64,000 nucleotides of DNA from Stieleria marina. Its GTDB lineage: Bacteria > Planctomycetota > Planctomycetia > Pirellulales > Pirellulaceae. The DNA lies in contig CP036526.1 in the NCBI GenBank assembly GCA_007741555.1, positions 2,604,001 through 2,668,000 on the forward strand, given 5' to 3'. Shown here one piece after another: positions 1 to 9,901 of the stretch. The position numbers and the translations under genes are program-made. A model generated the notes under the pieces. It was not told the origin of the DNA. It searched no databases and saw nothing but the letters and a program-made list of their open reading frames with translations. Every line of letters begins with the position of its first letter. Within the stretch, counting starts at the first letter, position 1.

Positions 1-1530
1 TAGCCCAGTTCCCTGTTCGCGAGGCTTGGTCGTAAAGAATGGCTCGACTGACTTGGCGGCGGTTTCAGGTGACATACCGGACCCACTGTCTCGCACGCTC
101 AGGACCACGAACGGACCCGACTGAACCCCGTGGCTGATGGCTTCCTGCTGATCGACGTCTTTGAGTGTAAGTTCAATCGAAAGCTGGCCGCCGTTAGGCA
201 TCGCGTGAATCGAATTGTTGACCAGGTTGATAACAACTTGTTGCAACTGACCGGGATCGACGCAAACCCAGGTATCACGGTTTTGCACTGTCCAATGGCA
301 ATCGACATTGGCAGGTACCAATCGTTCGATCATGGGACGGCTCGTTTCTAAGAAACGGTTGATTTCGATGTTCTGTTGTCGGAATTCTTGCTTCCGCGCA
401 AACGTCAGCAAGCTGGCGGTTAGGTCCGATGCCTGCCTTTGCGATTGCAAGATTCCGTTGCGTACTTCTTCGTTGTCAATGAGCTCGCCATAGATCCCGA
501 TCACGGTCAAAAGATTGTTGAAGTCATGCGCAAGACCGCCGCAGACGGTACCAAGACTCTCCAGTCTGGAGCGCTCCAGGATTCGCTCCATGTTGACCAT
601 TTCATCATCGATATCCTGGACCGCGATCACCCATCTTTGATTGCCGTGGGCATCGATCAAATTGCCGCCGGAGAAACGCAGCCATTTAACTCGTCCTGTT
701 TTGTCGTCGACCTTGCTTTCGACGCAGAAATTAGTCTCGCTGTTTTCAGTCCGATGCAATTCACGCAACAGTTTGCGGCGTGCAGAAGCGGACAATAATG
801 GCAACGCGTTTTTGCCGACCAAATCCGATGGCTCGAATCCCAGTTTGCCAATCAATCGTCCTTGTGCCCACACGACCGTCCCTTGGCTGTCCGTTTCGAT
901 GATCCCGTCGTAGGCGCTCTGGCAAATCGCCTCGAAGCGACGCTGCTGGGCGTGGGCATAGCCGCTGGCACTCAGTTCTGCGTCGCGAACTTGAGCCACC
1001 ACCTGCTCTTTCCAAATTGTCGATCCGGTGATTGCGACCGTGATCAGCGCCAACACGATGGCTTCCGGGATCAGTCCTGCCATGTAAACGTCGGCGCTGA
1101 TAGGAGGAACCCAGACACCCATGTGGGTAGCGGCCGACATACCCAAAAGGAAAAGCACGTAGCCTGCCAAGACGAGCGAGGCGATTCGAGTTCCGCCGAA
1201 CAACGCCACCGCGATCGGGAGGGTCATGCCAATGGCGAGGTAATACAAGTCGCCAGTGAGTACAAATCCCGATGCGAAGCAAATGAAGACGACCGGTGTT
1301 CCCATCATCAAAACAGGAATCAACGCGCGAGTGCGCTGCAAAATTCCCAGCAAAAGTAGCAAGCAGACGCCTGTGGTGATGCTGATCCAAAATCGCGTGG
1401 GTGTAGAGAGTCCGCCCAATGTGATGGGGTTCGCGATGCTGACTAGACCGCCAGCTGCTAACAGGAACGACAGTGCGCGTACCTGCGATTGCGACCAAGA
1501 CTGCTCAATCTGGCTGTCATTCTTTGACAC
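1..1530 (-). CDS. PAS-domain sensor histidine kinase (3' part missing)
   Basis: This is a membrane-bound two-component sensor kinase whose C-terminus lies beyond base 1; 510 residues are visible. The GTG start at 1528-1530 follows a good GAGGAGA ribosome binding site. The first ~180 residues hold about six hydrophobic segments, then a PAS domain (AYDGIIETD near residue 200), the phospho-acceptor H-box (GLAHDFNNLL near residue 320), the ATP-binding N-box (NLVNNSIHAMP near 430) and the G1 box (RDSGSGMSP near 475). The sequence leaves the window inside the ATPase domain (KPREQGTGL), so a C-terminal receiver domain cannot be excluded. The membrane part does not resemble a sensor I can name, so the stimulus is unknown. 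It is divergent from the Ser/Thr kinase gene. The family call is secure; the signal sensed is not. Confidence 0.9.
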   Translation of the reverse strand, partial: MSKNDSQIEQSWSQSQVRALSFLLAAGGLVSIANPITLGGLSTPTRFWISITTGVCLLLLLGILQRTRALIPVLMMGTPVVFICFASGFVLTGDLYYLAIGMTLPIAVALFGGTRIASLVLAGYVLFLLGMSAATHMGVWVPPISADVYMAGLIPEAIVLALITVAITGSTIWKEQVVAQVRDAELSASGYAHAQQRRFEAICQSAYDGIIETDSQGTVVWAQGRLIGKLGFEPSDLVGKNALPLLSASARRKLLRELHRTENSETNFCVESKVDDKTGRVKWLRFSGGNLIDAHGNQRWVIAVQDIDDEMVNMERILERSRLESLGTVCGGLAHDFNNLLTVIGIYGELIDNEEVRNGILQSQRQASDLTASLLTFARKQEFRQQNIEINRFLETSRPMIERLVPANVDCHWTVQNRDTWVCVDPGQLQQVVINLVNNSIHAMPNGGQLSIELTLKDVDQQEAISHGVQSGPFVVLSVRDSGSGMSPETAAKSVEPFFTTKPREQGTGL

Positions 1531-1906
1531 CGTTGAAGTCTCTCCTCAGCGTTCTACCCAAACTTGCTGCCCAATTCAGTCACGCATGTCGCAACTGAAC
1601 GACACCAACTTAGCCTGTTCGTTGTTTGTCGTCTGCGCCGTAGTACGCCATGGCATCTTTCTGCGCCGTGATGCGCGGTGCCAACACTAGGATGGGGGGA
1701 TCGTACGCCGTAATGGTTGGCGCGGAACACAAACGTAAACCAACCGAGTGCGCCAAACTTCTGACGGTTTGCCTGCCAGGGTCTGCCAACGAATCTGCTT
1801 TACCGGCGCAATGCAAACAGCGGCGGCGAAATTGATTGAACCGACTCCGTGGTTGCCGGTGCATTTGGGTGGAACGAGGGGGCAGCTTGGTAGTACACTG
1901 AGGGGT
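1531..1906. other. Divergent intergenic region
   Basis: These 376 bases separate the minus-strand histidine kinase from the plus-strand Ser/Thr kinase. The kinase frame is open here back to 1748, but the encoded residues (many Arg, Cys and Gln) do not look like a protein domain, so I treat the stretch as non-coding. It probably carries promoters for both genes; I cannot point to one. Confidence 0.5.
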
Positions 1907-4900
1907 ATGGATACACCGATCACCCAAGCTGGAGCAGAGCAAGGAAGTACTTCCGGTGGGACAAGTAGCATCTTTGATTTCGGAAATCAGTCAGAAGTGG
2001 CTGAGGCCGTTTTGTATTTGGAATTGGTGCGGCAAGGATTTAGTGCAGAAGCCTTTCAGCTTGACGTCTACAAATTTCGTTCTGCCATCATCCTTGTTAG
2101 CGCCGCGCAGATCGAACGCGACGGCAAGGTCGACACTCAGTCGTTCGCTTGGTTGCAAGAGAACGAATCGACCTGTTTGGATACGCTTTTCACAGGGATT
2201 CGCGCCCCTACACATAATCCAGCCGATTACCCCAGTTCCATCGGGCGTTTCATCCTGTTGGGCGTGATCGGCGAAGGCGGCTTTGGGGTGGTCTACAACG
2301 CGATCGATGTTCGGTACCGACGCCGAATCGCGTTAAAGGCATTGGTCACTGGCGCGCGCGGCTACGAACGTTCGCGCGAATTGATGAAGCGTGAAGCAAG
2401 GATCATGCAGGAAGCGAACTGCCTGCACATCACGCGCGTTTACGGTTCGTACGAAATTGGACGCGAAACGGTGATCGCCATGGAATTGGCGAGCGGGGGA
2501 AACTTGGCGAGAATTTTGTTAACCGAAGGAGTCTTTGATCGCCGGAAGGCTGCAGAGATGGCCCGACAGGTCGCCGCCGGAGTTGAAGCCGCCCACGCAC
2601 TGGGAGTCATCCATCGCGATCTGAAGCCAGGGAATGTGCTTTTCGATGGCGAATCGAGATGGTGCGTAAGTGATTTTGGACTCGCCAAAAAAATGGACGA
2701 AGTCAATTCTTACAGTAGCGTGGACAGAATGCGTGGGACGCGCGCGTATGCGTCGCCCGAACAACTTGATCTGAAAGACGCAAACGAACAGTCCGATGTA
2801 TTTTCGATCGGAATGATCTTGTTCGAATCTGTGACAGGCGTCCGCGCGTTCCATGCCGACGGAACCGAAGAACAAAAGTTGCTAATCAAAAATCAGGTGG
2901 GCATCAACACGAAACACAATCGCCAAGTGATGGGCGCCGACCTGCTGGCGATTACTTTAAAATGCCTGCAGCCATTCCCCGAGCATCGTTATCAAACGGT
3001 CAGCGAACTGCGGCTGGACTTAGCCAGCTATCTATCGGGCAAACCCATCTCGGTGCGTCCGCCAGCGGCATGGGACGAACTCAAACGGTTCGCACGGCTC
3101 TACAAAAAAACCAGTTGCGCCGTGGTGGCAGCTCTTTTGTTGGCGTTTTTGTTCTCTGTCGTTTTTGTCGACACCCAGGCGCGTCGTCAGATGAGCATGC
3201 AGATGCTTCGTCATGGTTCCATTTCAACCGTGATGGGTGAACTGCCCAATCTGCAGGCCGATGCGAGATCGCGTGCACTGAATCGGATCACCGAGACGGC
3301 ACTGACGTACGGTGCTGACGATGATCTGGTCGAGCCACTTGCTGCGGTGTTGCTTAAACATGGTATGAAAGAAGTTTGGTCGGTTCCCGGTAATCAACAC
3401 CACGGGTTTGACGTCACTTTGGACGGGACAAAGGCCGCGGTCGCATCGGCAACCGGTGGCGTCGACATCTACTTCAAAGAAGCTCTGTCAGCTACCGGGA
3501 AAACGGCTGTAGGAAAAACACGGGAAGGTCGCGAAAAGACGCACCTCGATGTCGGATCCAAGGAACCCGTTCTCTATCTCGACTGGTCCAGCAATGGAAA
3601 CTTTTTGGCGGTGATGAATGAATTGCCAAAAGATGCGGACGCAGATAGTCGGCGGCCGTTTGCCATCGTGGATGTTCGATCGGGTGAGCTGATCAATTCG
3701 ATCCCCCAAGGAATCCACGATCATGGTTGGAGCTTTTCTGACTGTGGTGAGCGAGTTGTGGTCGCCGATGCCAGTAGCGGCGAAATCAAGCATATCGATT
3801 TACAAAACCGGACTGAGCTGAGCCGGTTTTCGATACCCGATGCAGCTTGGGTACGCGCTGTCAGCGTGCTGCCGGACGGCGAGTCCGTCGCGATCGCTTA
3901 CGCCAATACCGGTGACGTCGCCGTCTGTCGATTGACCGACGGGACCATGGTCGAACAATGGCATGTGCCCGACGACATTGCTGATCTGGACACGGGCCCG
4001 CAGGGCGAAGTCGCTGTCGCGGCAGACGAGGAAGTCTATCTTTTTCAAGCCGGTCTATCCCAGGCCGTCGCGCTGTTCCACGCCCATGACGCCCCCATCG
4101 ATCGAATTCGGTTTTCGCAAAATGGCAATCAGATTTTGACGCATTGCAATCGAAACTTTCTCCGGGTTTGGGAACCCAGAAAAGGTGAGCTGTTGATGAA
4201 AGCGACGTCATCGCGGCACGTGAAATTTGTTTCAAACGACGACCAAATCGCTGGTACGTTTGCGGTTGATTCGGCAGACGCACCAGGCTTGGGAATCGTT
4301 TCGCTTGAACGAAGTCGTTTTTGCCAGCACTATCGGATTCCCGAAGCAGGTGAAGCCGTACGTTCGATCGCGATCAGCGAAGACGGCAAATTACTGTTTG
4401 CTGCGACCGATGGTGGGATGGCGAGGATCCCCTTGGGCCCTGCTGCCAATCCAATGACGATGATTGATCGATTGCCATGCGCGGACGTGTGCGTGACGGG
4501 AGATTTTCTCTTCAATTCCGGACGTTTTCGCGTCAACCTTCGATCCGTACGAGATCGAACCGAAGGATTCTGTCGCGGGCAAACACTTAGCTATTTCACT
4601 CAGGATCATCACTATGGCAGTCCCCTCGTGGTCGATAGACAGGCGAACACGGTTGCGTTTTTCCAGGCAGCCACGCAGGAATTGGTCGTCTTGCGGGGTG
4701 ACGAGCGTCCGCAATCATTGGCAGCCGGTGGTTTCGATTGCATCGCGATTTCTGCGGACGGTCGATTTTTGGCCGGGTCGCGGTCGAAGCAAGATGGAGT
4801 CACACGCATTTGGGATTTGGACGATGAATCGTCCACCGCAGACGTCAGTTTTGCAGCGACTAGCGTTGCCTTCATCGACCAATCGCGGTGCTTTTTACTG

Positions 4901-6019
4901 GGCGGTGGCAATGAATACCAGCTTTGGGATCTTCAAACGCTTTCGGTCGCTCGAACGATTCCTCGAGACCATCAAACGATTGACGCGCCGATTGCGACCT
5001 GCGCCGCAGCCAATGTGGTCGCGATTGTGACCGAGGCGAACACCATTGATTTGTACGACACCATTTCCTGGGACAAAAAACTGGAAATTCCCATCGGATG
5101 TGACAACATACGAAAGCTAGTTTTCGCGGCCGGTGGTAGCAGGCTGGCCGCACTGGGACGCGATGGATCGATCCATGTTTTCTGCTTGACTCGTTTTCAA
5201 TCAGAATTTGCACGGCTGGGCTTGCGTTGGCCCATCAATGTGAAAAGCAACTCGAAACGGGCTCTCTCACCGCCCGTTGGACAGCACTTCGTTTCGCACC
5301 CAACGTTTGAATGGATTAAGGGAGCCAGGAAAATTCGACAGGAGGCGGCTCCGCTTCACCGGGCAATTGAATCGTTGTTGGCGTCGATCGATCAGTCGGG
5401 GGCCGATACGAGTGCGGACACCTACCGTTCATTGGCCCACAAGTATTTGATGCTTGGTGGTGTTGATCAGGCCAGGAAGTATTTCGTCTTGGCGATGGAA
5501 ACCGAACCGAATGACGAGGATCATTTTTTCGCGGGCTTGTTGTCTCTGGCAGTGGGTGACACTCCGGGATTCAATCGTATTCGCGGCAGAGTGACTGAGT
5601 CCGAGATTAGACAGGACACGCTTGCGTACATGTCCGCGCGAATGGTGCTGTTGGGACCGGGAGTGGACCCGCCAATTGCGAAAGCCATCATTGATACAGT
5701 CAATCAACGCTTGCTTCTTGATCGACCCTCAGAAACGGAGTGGCTTTCCACGATCCTGGCGTATGCTCTCGTACGCGATCAGCGATCGGGCGACGCGGTC
5801 GATGTCATCGAAAAAATCGGTGACCGAAGTTTTGCGGAATTTGATTTGTTTGAAAAATCAGTCATGGCACTGGCGTTCAGCCACAACGGGCAGTTCCAGC
5901 AAGCGGCAGAGCTGATCGATCTTTGTCGCAAGTCTCCCGAACACCGTTTTGAAAATCTTCGTATTCTCTCCGAGCTCTTGCTGTGTGAAGCGGCTTCGTT
6001 AACCGCTAACCAGCAATGA
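1907..6019 (+). CDS. Membrane Ser/Thr protein kinase with beta-propeller and TPR region
   Basis: This Hanks-type protein kinase has 1370 residues. I chose ATG 1907 (GAGGGG just upstream) over the open frame from 1748. The kinase domain spans about residues 112-380: glycine loop GEGGFG near 122, catalytic HRDLKPGN near 235, DFGLA near 257, and activation segment RGTRAYASPEQ. One transmembrane helix follows at about 404-423 (VVAALLLAFLFSVV), so the kinase faces the cytoplasm. The remaining ~900 residues would be outside if the topology is standard. They hold WD40/YVTN-like repeats (about 490-1130) and a TPR-like C-terminus (about 1165-1300). This kinase-TM-propeller layout is common in planctomycetes. 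Substrates are unknown. No partner gene is adjacent in an operon. Confidence 0.9.
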   Translation: MDTPITQAGAEQGSTSGGTSSIFDFGNQSEVAEAVLYLELVRQGFSAEAFQLDVYKFRSAIILVSAAQIERDGKVDTQSFAWLQENESTCLDTLFTGIRAPTHNPADYPSSIGRFILLGVIGEGGFGVVYNAIDVRYRRRIALKALVTGARGYERSRELMKREARIMQEANCLHITRVYGSYEIGRETVIAMELASGGNLARILLTEGVFDRRKAAEMARQVAAGVEAAHALGVIHRDLKPGNVLFDGESRWCVSDFGLAKKMDEVNSYSSVDRMRGTRAYASPEQLDLKDANEQSDVFSIGMILFESVTGVRAFHADGTEEQKLLIKNQVGINTKHNRQVMGADLLAITLKCLQPFPEHRYQTVSELRLDLASYLSGKPISVRPPAAWDELKRFARLYKKTSCAVVAALLLAFLFSVVFVDTQARRQMSMQMLRHGSISTVMGELPNLQADARSRALNRITETALTYGADDDLVEPLAAVLLKHGMKEVWSVPGNQHHGFDVTLDGTKAAVASATGGVDIYFKEALSATGKTAVGKTREGREKTHLDVGSKEPVLYLDWSSNGNFLAVMNELPKDADADSRRPFAIVDVRSGELINSIPQGIHDHGWSFSDCGERVVVADASSGEIKHIDLQNRTELSRFSIPDAAWVRAVSVLPDGESVAIAYANTGDVAVCRLTDGTMVEQWHVPDDIADLDTGPQGEVAVAADEEVYLFQAGLSQAVALFHAHDAPIDRIRFSQNGNQILTHCNRNFLRVWEPRKGELLMKATSSRHVKFVSNDDQIAGTFAVDSADAPGLGIVSLERSRFCQHYRIPEAGEAVRSIAISEDGKLLFAATDGGMARIPLGPAANPMTMIDRLPCADVCVTGDFLFNSGRFRVNLRSVRDRTEGFCRGQTLSYFTQDHHYGSPLVVDRQANTVAFFQAATQELVVLRGDERPQSLAAGGFDCIAISADGRFLAGSRSKQDGVTRIWDLDDESSTADVSFAATSVAFIDQSRCFLLGGGNEYQLWDLQTLSVARTIPRDHQTIDAPIATCAAANVVAIVTEANTIDLYDTISWDKKLEIPIGCDNIRKLVFAAGGSRLAALGRDGSIHVFCLTRFQSEFARLGLRWPINVKSNSKRALSPPVGQHFVSHPTFEWIKGARKIRQEAAPLHRAIESLLASIDQSGADTSADTYRSLAHKYLMLGGVDQARKYFVLAMETEPNDEDHFFAGLLSLAVGDTPGFNRIRGRVTESEIRQDTLAYMSARMVLLGPGVDPPIAKAIIDTVNQRLLLDRPSETEWLSTILAYALVRDQRSGDAVDVIEKIGDRSFAEFDLFEKSVMALAFSHNGQFQQAAELIDLCRKSPEHRFENLRILSELLLCEAASLTANQQ

Positions 6020-6045
6020 TCGTTGGCTGCTCTTTCTGGTTCGGT

Positions 6046-7011
6046 CTAACTCGGTGTGTCTTTTGCGACGCTCTCCCAATCAAAGTTTGCCGTCGTTGCA
6101 CCGGCTGCAGTAATTGAATGCGCGGCAACTTTTGCCGCGATAGTTCCGGCGGCAAAACAATCGCACCGTTTGATCAATGCGGAGAGAAACGCTGCGAAAA
6201 ACACATCGCCAGCTCCGGTCGTATCCACAATCGGACTCGGTGGAACGGCAGCCGGGATCGCGATGTATTCGTTCTCCGCTGGGCTCAATAACGCTCCTTC
6301 GGCACCCAGTTTGACGCCCACGATTCCCCTTGCTCCATGATCGCGGTAGGTGGCAAGGATCTCTTGGGGATTTTCACGCTGCGTTTGGTGTTTGGCTTCG
6401 GCCAGGCTGGGGCAATAGACGTCGACGTAGGGCAAGACATCCGACAGCGGATCCATGGTGCCGCCGTCCCCGGCCGAATCCAATGCAGTCAGGCAGCCGG
6501 TTTTCTGAATCGCAGCAAAGACGTCAGCGAGTTGATCAAGCATGTGGGGAAGCAGGGGATAGTATCCCAGCAACATAGCGCGGCTGCGTTTAAACAATGC
6601 CGTCGAGCGGTGATAGTCGTCCGCCGTCATGGCTTTGGGCGCGCCCTGGCTGTGAACGAAACTTCGTTGCCCATCCGCGTCGATCATGACAACTGTCGCG
6701 CTAGTCGGTAGCGTTTCATGCTGAGTGATGGCACTGCAATCGACTCCGGCGGCAGTATAAGTATGCAAGACAACGTCGCCCCACCGATCACGTCCGACCG
6801 CGGAAAAGCCCGCCGCTTGCAGGCCCAATCGCGTCGCCGTGATCGCGGCATTGGAAACGATGCCCCCAACGGATAATGTGATAGGGTCGACGCGATGAAG
6901 TCGACCGACTCCAATCGGCTGCAACAGATCCACCGGGTGCACCAACACGTCGACTGTGCAGGACCCGCAAACGATCAGGTCAAAGTCGCGGTTGTCGCTG
7001 GCAATTTTCAT
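6046..7011 (-). CDS. PfkB-family carbohydrate kinase
   Basis: This 321-residue cytoplasmic sugar kinase of the ribokinase/PfkB family transfers phosphate from ATP to a sugar or nucleoside. The N-terminal signature (VCGSCTVDVLVHP, then GGIVSNAAITATRLG near residue 48) binds the substrate. The C-terminal signature DTTGAGDVFFAAF near residue 263 carries the catalytic Asp and the anion hole. Length is typical. The substrate cannot be read from the sequence; fructose, ribose, 2-keto-3-deoxygluconate and adenosine are all possible in this family. Its start lies 64 bp from the divergent surE gene, so the two may share a control region. Confidence 0.9.
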   Translation of the reverse strand: MKIASDNRDFDLIVCGSCTVDVLVHPVDLLQPIGVGRLHRVDPITLSVGGIVSNAAITATRLGLQAAGFSAVGRDRWGDVVLHTYTAAGVDCSAITQHETLPTSATVVMIDADGQRSFVHSQGAPKAMTADDYHRSTALFKRSRAMLLGYYPLLPHMLDQLADVFAAIQKTGCLTALDSAGDGGTMDPLSDVLPYVDVYCPSLAEAKHQTQRENPQEILATYRDHGARGIVGVKLGAEGALLSPAENEYIAIPAAVPPSPIVDTTGAGDVFFAAFLSALIKRCDCFAAGTIAAKVAAHSITAAGATTANFDWESVAKDTPS

Positions 7012-7075
7012 GTTGTCGTATCAGTCGTGATGAATCGGAAGCATTCGGAATTTTTAAACGCACTGTGATCCCGAC

Positions 7076-7816
7076 ATGAAAATTGTACTGACCAATGATG
7101 ATGGCATCGATGCGCCGGGGCTGCAGGCACTTTGTCGCTCGGTGACCGAAGCGCTTGCCGATTATTCGCCGGAGATCATCGTCGTTGCTCCGGATCGCGG
7201 ACGCAGTGAATGTGGACACAGCGTGACGCAAACGCGGCCGCTGACTCTAAGATCCGTCAAGCCAAATTGGTACAGCGTGGACGGGACACCGGTGGACTGC
7301 GTGCGTGTCGCACTCAATGCGTTGATGCCTGAAACGGACTTGGTTTTTTCGGGGATCAACCAAGGTGCAAATTTGGGCGTCAATCTGACAGTAAGCGGAA
7401 CCTTCGCGGCTGCCAGAGAGGCGGCAATGATTGGGTTGCCAGCAATGGCGGTAAGCCACTATCGACACCCCGATTATCCGAAGTCGTGGGATCACTGCAG
7501 TCGGTGGCTGCGTGAAACGCTGCAACAGTTTGCAGCTCAGACTGTGTCAGCAAGAGACAATTGCCAGACGCCGGAGTCGGCAACAAGCGGATCGCTATGG
7601 AACGTCAATCTTCCGGCAATTGATCCCAACGCCGCTCCATCGATTCACGAATGTGAGATCGATCAATGCCCAATTCCGCGGACGGTTAAGCGTGACGGCA
7701 GTTTGGTTTCGTTCGAATTGGACTTTCACGGGCGACCACGTCAACCTGGCCGTGACGTGGCGGCTTGCTTTGCAGGCAACATGACAATTAGCAAATTGTC
7801 TCCGTTCCTCGTCTGA
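7076..7816 (+). CDS. surE: 5'-nucleotidase SurE
   Basis: SurE is a metal-dependent phosphatase that removes phosphate from nucleoside 5'- and 3'-monophosphates, often induced in stationary phase. The 246-residue protein begins with the diagnostic LTNDDGIDAPG, whose paired aspartates bind the metal. It continues with APDRGRSECGHSVT and SGINQGANLGVNLTVSGTFA, all conserved in the family. Length is normal. In proteobacteria surE often sits beside pcm and rpoS; here it is divergent from a PfkB kinase. No obvious terminator follows, and the 226 bases to csrA hold no gene that I can support. Confidence 0.95.
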   Translation: MKIVLTNDDGIDAPGLQALCRSVTEALADYSPEIIVVAPDRGRSECGHSVTQTRPLTLRSVKPNWYSVDGTPVDCVRVALNALMPETDLVFSGINQGANLGVNLTVSGTFAAAREAAMIGLPAMAVSHYRHPDYPKSWDHCSRWLRETLQQFAAQTVSARDNCQTPESATSGSLWNVNLPAIDPNAAPSIHECEIDQCPIPRTVKRDGSLVSFELDFHGRPRQPGRDVAACFAGNMTISKLSPFLV

Positions 7817-8042
7817 ACGGGACGCTTTCTCAGATCATCGCTTTGGCACTAGCTTGTCTGCCCAACAGACTTGCGGCAGTCATTCGTAGCACGGGCTGTT
7901 TGTGATGCGGCTTCACAGAAATTTGCCGCAACCAATTCCGTTAACCAGTTCTGGGCCCAGGACGTCATCATTGTAGACCAACCCAGGCGTCATCTTTGCT
8001 TCTCAGCCCTGGGGTGAATCGTAAAGGTGTTTCCCGATGCGA

Positions 8043-8273
8043 CTAGCTATGTGGCTTGCTGGCAACGGCGACAGTCGAATCTTCCATCGAGGCTGCGACC
8101 GGGGCGACACCACCGACGACCTTCAACGGTTCCAATTCTCCGCGAACAATGCGAACGCTACGAGGGGCTTCGATGCCAATCGCGACGCGGTTACCGGAGA
8201 TACGACTGACCGTCAAAACGATGTCGTCACCGATACGCAACTGTTCACCTTCTTTTCGACTCAAAACTAACAT
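8043..8273 (-). CDS. csrA: Carbon storage regulator CsrA
   Basis: CsrA is a small dimeric RNA-binding protein that blocks ribosome access at GGA-containing hairpins. The first ~50 residues are a classic CsrA (MLVLSRKEGEQLRIGDDI, then VRIVRGEL with the RNA-contacting arginine of helix/strand 5). Residues 51-76 are an Ala/Val/Ser-rich tail. I chose the ATG at 8273 because the family begins MLVLSR and GGGAAG lies upstream; the frame stays open to 8393 but encodes nothing like CsrA. In many bacteria csrA sits with flagellar genes or fliW; neither is here. The upstream 120 bases are unusually AT-rich for this genome, consistent with a promoter or leader. Confidence 0.95.
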   Translation of the reverse strand: MLVLSRKEGEQLRIGDDIVLTVSRISGNRVAIGIEAPRSVRIVRGELEPLKVVGGVAPVAASMEDSTVAVASKPHS

Positions 8274-8812
8274 AGCTATTACTTCCCTGATTTTGTGTAC
8301 AAAACTAACTTTGCGAATAACCGTAAGTACAAATTGCGTACCAGTTGATGAACAGAAAATGAAAATTGAGCGTTTTTGTTTCTCAGTTAACAAAAACCCG
8401 GAAAATGCGGGTTTTCACTTAAGGTCGCCAGTCTCATCATTCATCTGTCGTCAAAATTTGATAGCACTCTGCGACTCAAGAAACCGCTTGAGTCTCCCGT
8501 TTTGAACATCGAGTCTCAAATTGCGACCTCGTTGCTCCCCTTGGGTAAAAGAACTATCGCATCGGCCCGTGACACGTCCGGTCACGCCCGAATTGCAATT
8601 TTCAAGAAACCTGGCGGATAGTCTTTTCCGCCGTGGGTATTGAGAGGGCGAACTGGCTGGAGGAACTGGCTGGGCAAACCGCTGAGTGACTGAGCCGATG
8701 ACTGACTTGGACCTTCGGACTGGCGAGTTTGGTAAATCGGCAAGTTGATGGCGGATGAGGCATCACGAAGCGTGAAAGAGTTCGTTGCCGATCGCTTCGC
8801 TAGTATTGGTTT
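8274..8812. other. Intergenic region upstream of csrA
   Basis: About 540 bases without a convincing gene lie between csrA and the nucleoside-hydrolase-like gene, both on the minus strand. The part near csrA (8280-8400) is AT-rich and probably holds its promoter. A hairpin at 8393-8415 is listed separately. The rest (8416-8812) shows only short open frames with no recognisable product. Confidence 0.5.
8393..8415 (-). terminator. Hairpin with T-run upstream of csrA
   Basis: Perfect 8-bp arms AAAACCCG and CGGGTTTT flank a 7-base loop. Read on the minus strand the hairpin is followed by TTTTTG, as in an intrinsic terminator. It lies 120 bases before the csrA start and about 400 bases after the end of the nucleoside-hydrolase-like gene. 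It could end that transcript or act in a csrA leader. The stem is AT-rich at its base and only moderately stable. Confidence 0.4.
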
Positions 8813-9718
8813 TCAGCCTCCCTCCAAAGCGACGCGCCAGTAATCGTCCGACATCTTCTTCACATCGATGTGGTCGTAGACCCAGACTTTGCGCGGCGTG
8901 TTTTCAGGCGGCGTATCCACTTGTCTTTCGCTGGCCAGTTCGGGGCGTAGCAATGCTTCGACGACAGCCAGGTCCCACATCACCCAGGTCTTGGAACTTG
9001 CAAACTTCGTTTTCCACTGGCTCGTCAAGAACTCGCCCAAGTCACCCATGGTCTGCTGACGACGAAACGTTTCATCGCGATCAAATTTCAATTCCCCCGA
9101 CACGTCGGCGGACATGATGTGCAGTTCAAGATCGGGTTGGTCGAGCAACAAATCGGCTGCGTTGAGATCGCGCCGGACATTGAATTCTGATTTGTTCCAA
9201 ACTCGCTTGGCCGCATCGTATCGAAACCCCATTAAGTAAGCCTTGATCTTGGGGGCGATCTCTGGTGCCAGTTTGATTGCCGATGCTAAGTTGGTCGAAG
9301 CACCTAGGCAAACGACGTGCAGTTGCTGTCCGTCGGGCAAAGATTTCGCGTGCTGGATGATGAACTGTGCCGCCGCAGAATCTCTCGCGTCCGTGCCACC
9401 CCATGGTTTTCCAACGGGGCGGTCGGCGCCCAGCGGCAGCGATAGGTCTGTGCGTCCCAGTAAAGATGCGAGGCTCTCGTTGATCTTCTGGCTTGCCTGA
9501 ACCGAATTGGGGTCACCCAGATAATGAAACCACTGCGCCGATGAAACTCCCAGCACGTCGAAATGATCCTGCCGCAGCATCCGAACGATCGAGTACATGT
9601 CATCGATTTCGTTGGCTGTGTCGGCATCCAATATTAGCTTGGGGCGCACTCGTTCTTCGCAGAATCCAGTCGCGCCGACCCACAGCACGATCAAGCTTAT
9701 AAAAAGTCGAAACGTCAA
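8813..9718 (-). CDS. Secreted nucleoside-hydrolase-like protein
   Basis: This protein is related to inosine/uridine-preferring nucleoside hydrolases, which split the N-glycosidic bond of nucleosides using a calcium ion held by an N-terminal aspartate cluster. The motif LILDADTANEIDDMYS near residue 25 matches the family's DxDxGxDD metal site in a modified form (DADTANEIDD). I chose the TTG start at 9716-9718 because AAAGGAG lies at ideal spacing and the next residues (TFRLFISLIVLWVGATGFC) form a signal peptide; the frame stays open to 9916. The resulting 301 residues suit the family. Planctomycetes have many such secreted versions of uncertain substrate. It is divergent from the esterase gene, with 183 bases between the starts. 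Confidence 0.75.
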   Translation of the reverse strand: MTFRLFISLIVLWVGATGFCEERVRPKLILDADTANEIDDMYSIVRMLRQDHFDVLGVSSAQWFHYLGDPNSVQASQKINESLASLLGRTDLSLPLGADRPVGKPWGGTDARDSAAAQFIIQHAKSLPDGQQLHVVCLGASTNLASAIKLAPEIAPKIKAYLMGFRYDAAKRVWNKSEFNVRRDLNAADLLLDQPDLELHIMSADVSGELKFDRDETFRRQQTMGDLGEFLTSQWKTKFASSKTWVMWDLAVVEALLRPELASERQVDTPPENTPRKVWVYDHIDVKKMSDDYWRVALEGG

Positions 9719-9901
9719 CGAGTGTCTCCTTTGAAACGCGGTGCTTTGGAATCCAACGGTCGTGGATCGAATAACCTGCTTCGTATTTGTGATTCGGCCC
9801 AAGCGACCACCGACGCGATGTCCGTGTTGGTTGTTGTGTAGACTATCAGACCATTCACTCACAGTCGTCCAATCAAGTGTGCTCACCAAGGAATCTAGTT
9901 C

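Noticed and set aside
761-1498. Long minus-strand open frame, His/Arg-rich
   Set aside because: It overlaps the histidine kinase gene in another frame on the same strand; the kinase frame has clear PAS, H-box and ATPase motifs and this one has none.
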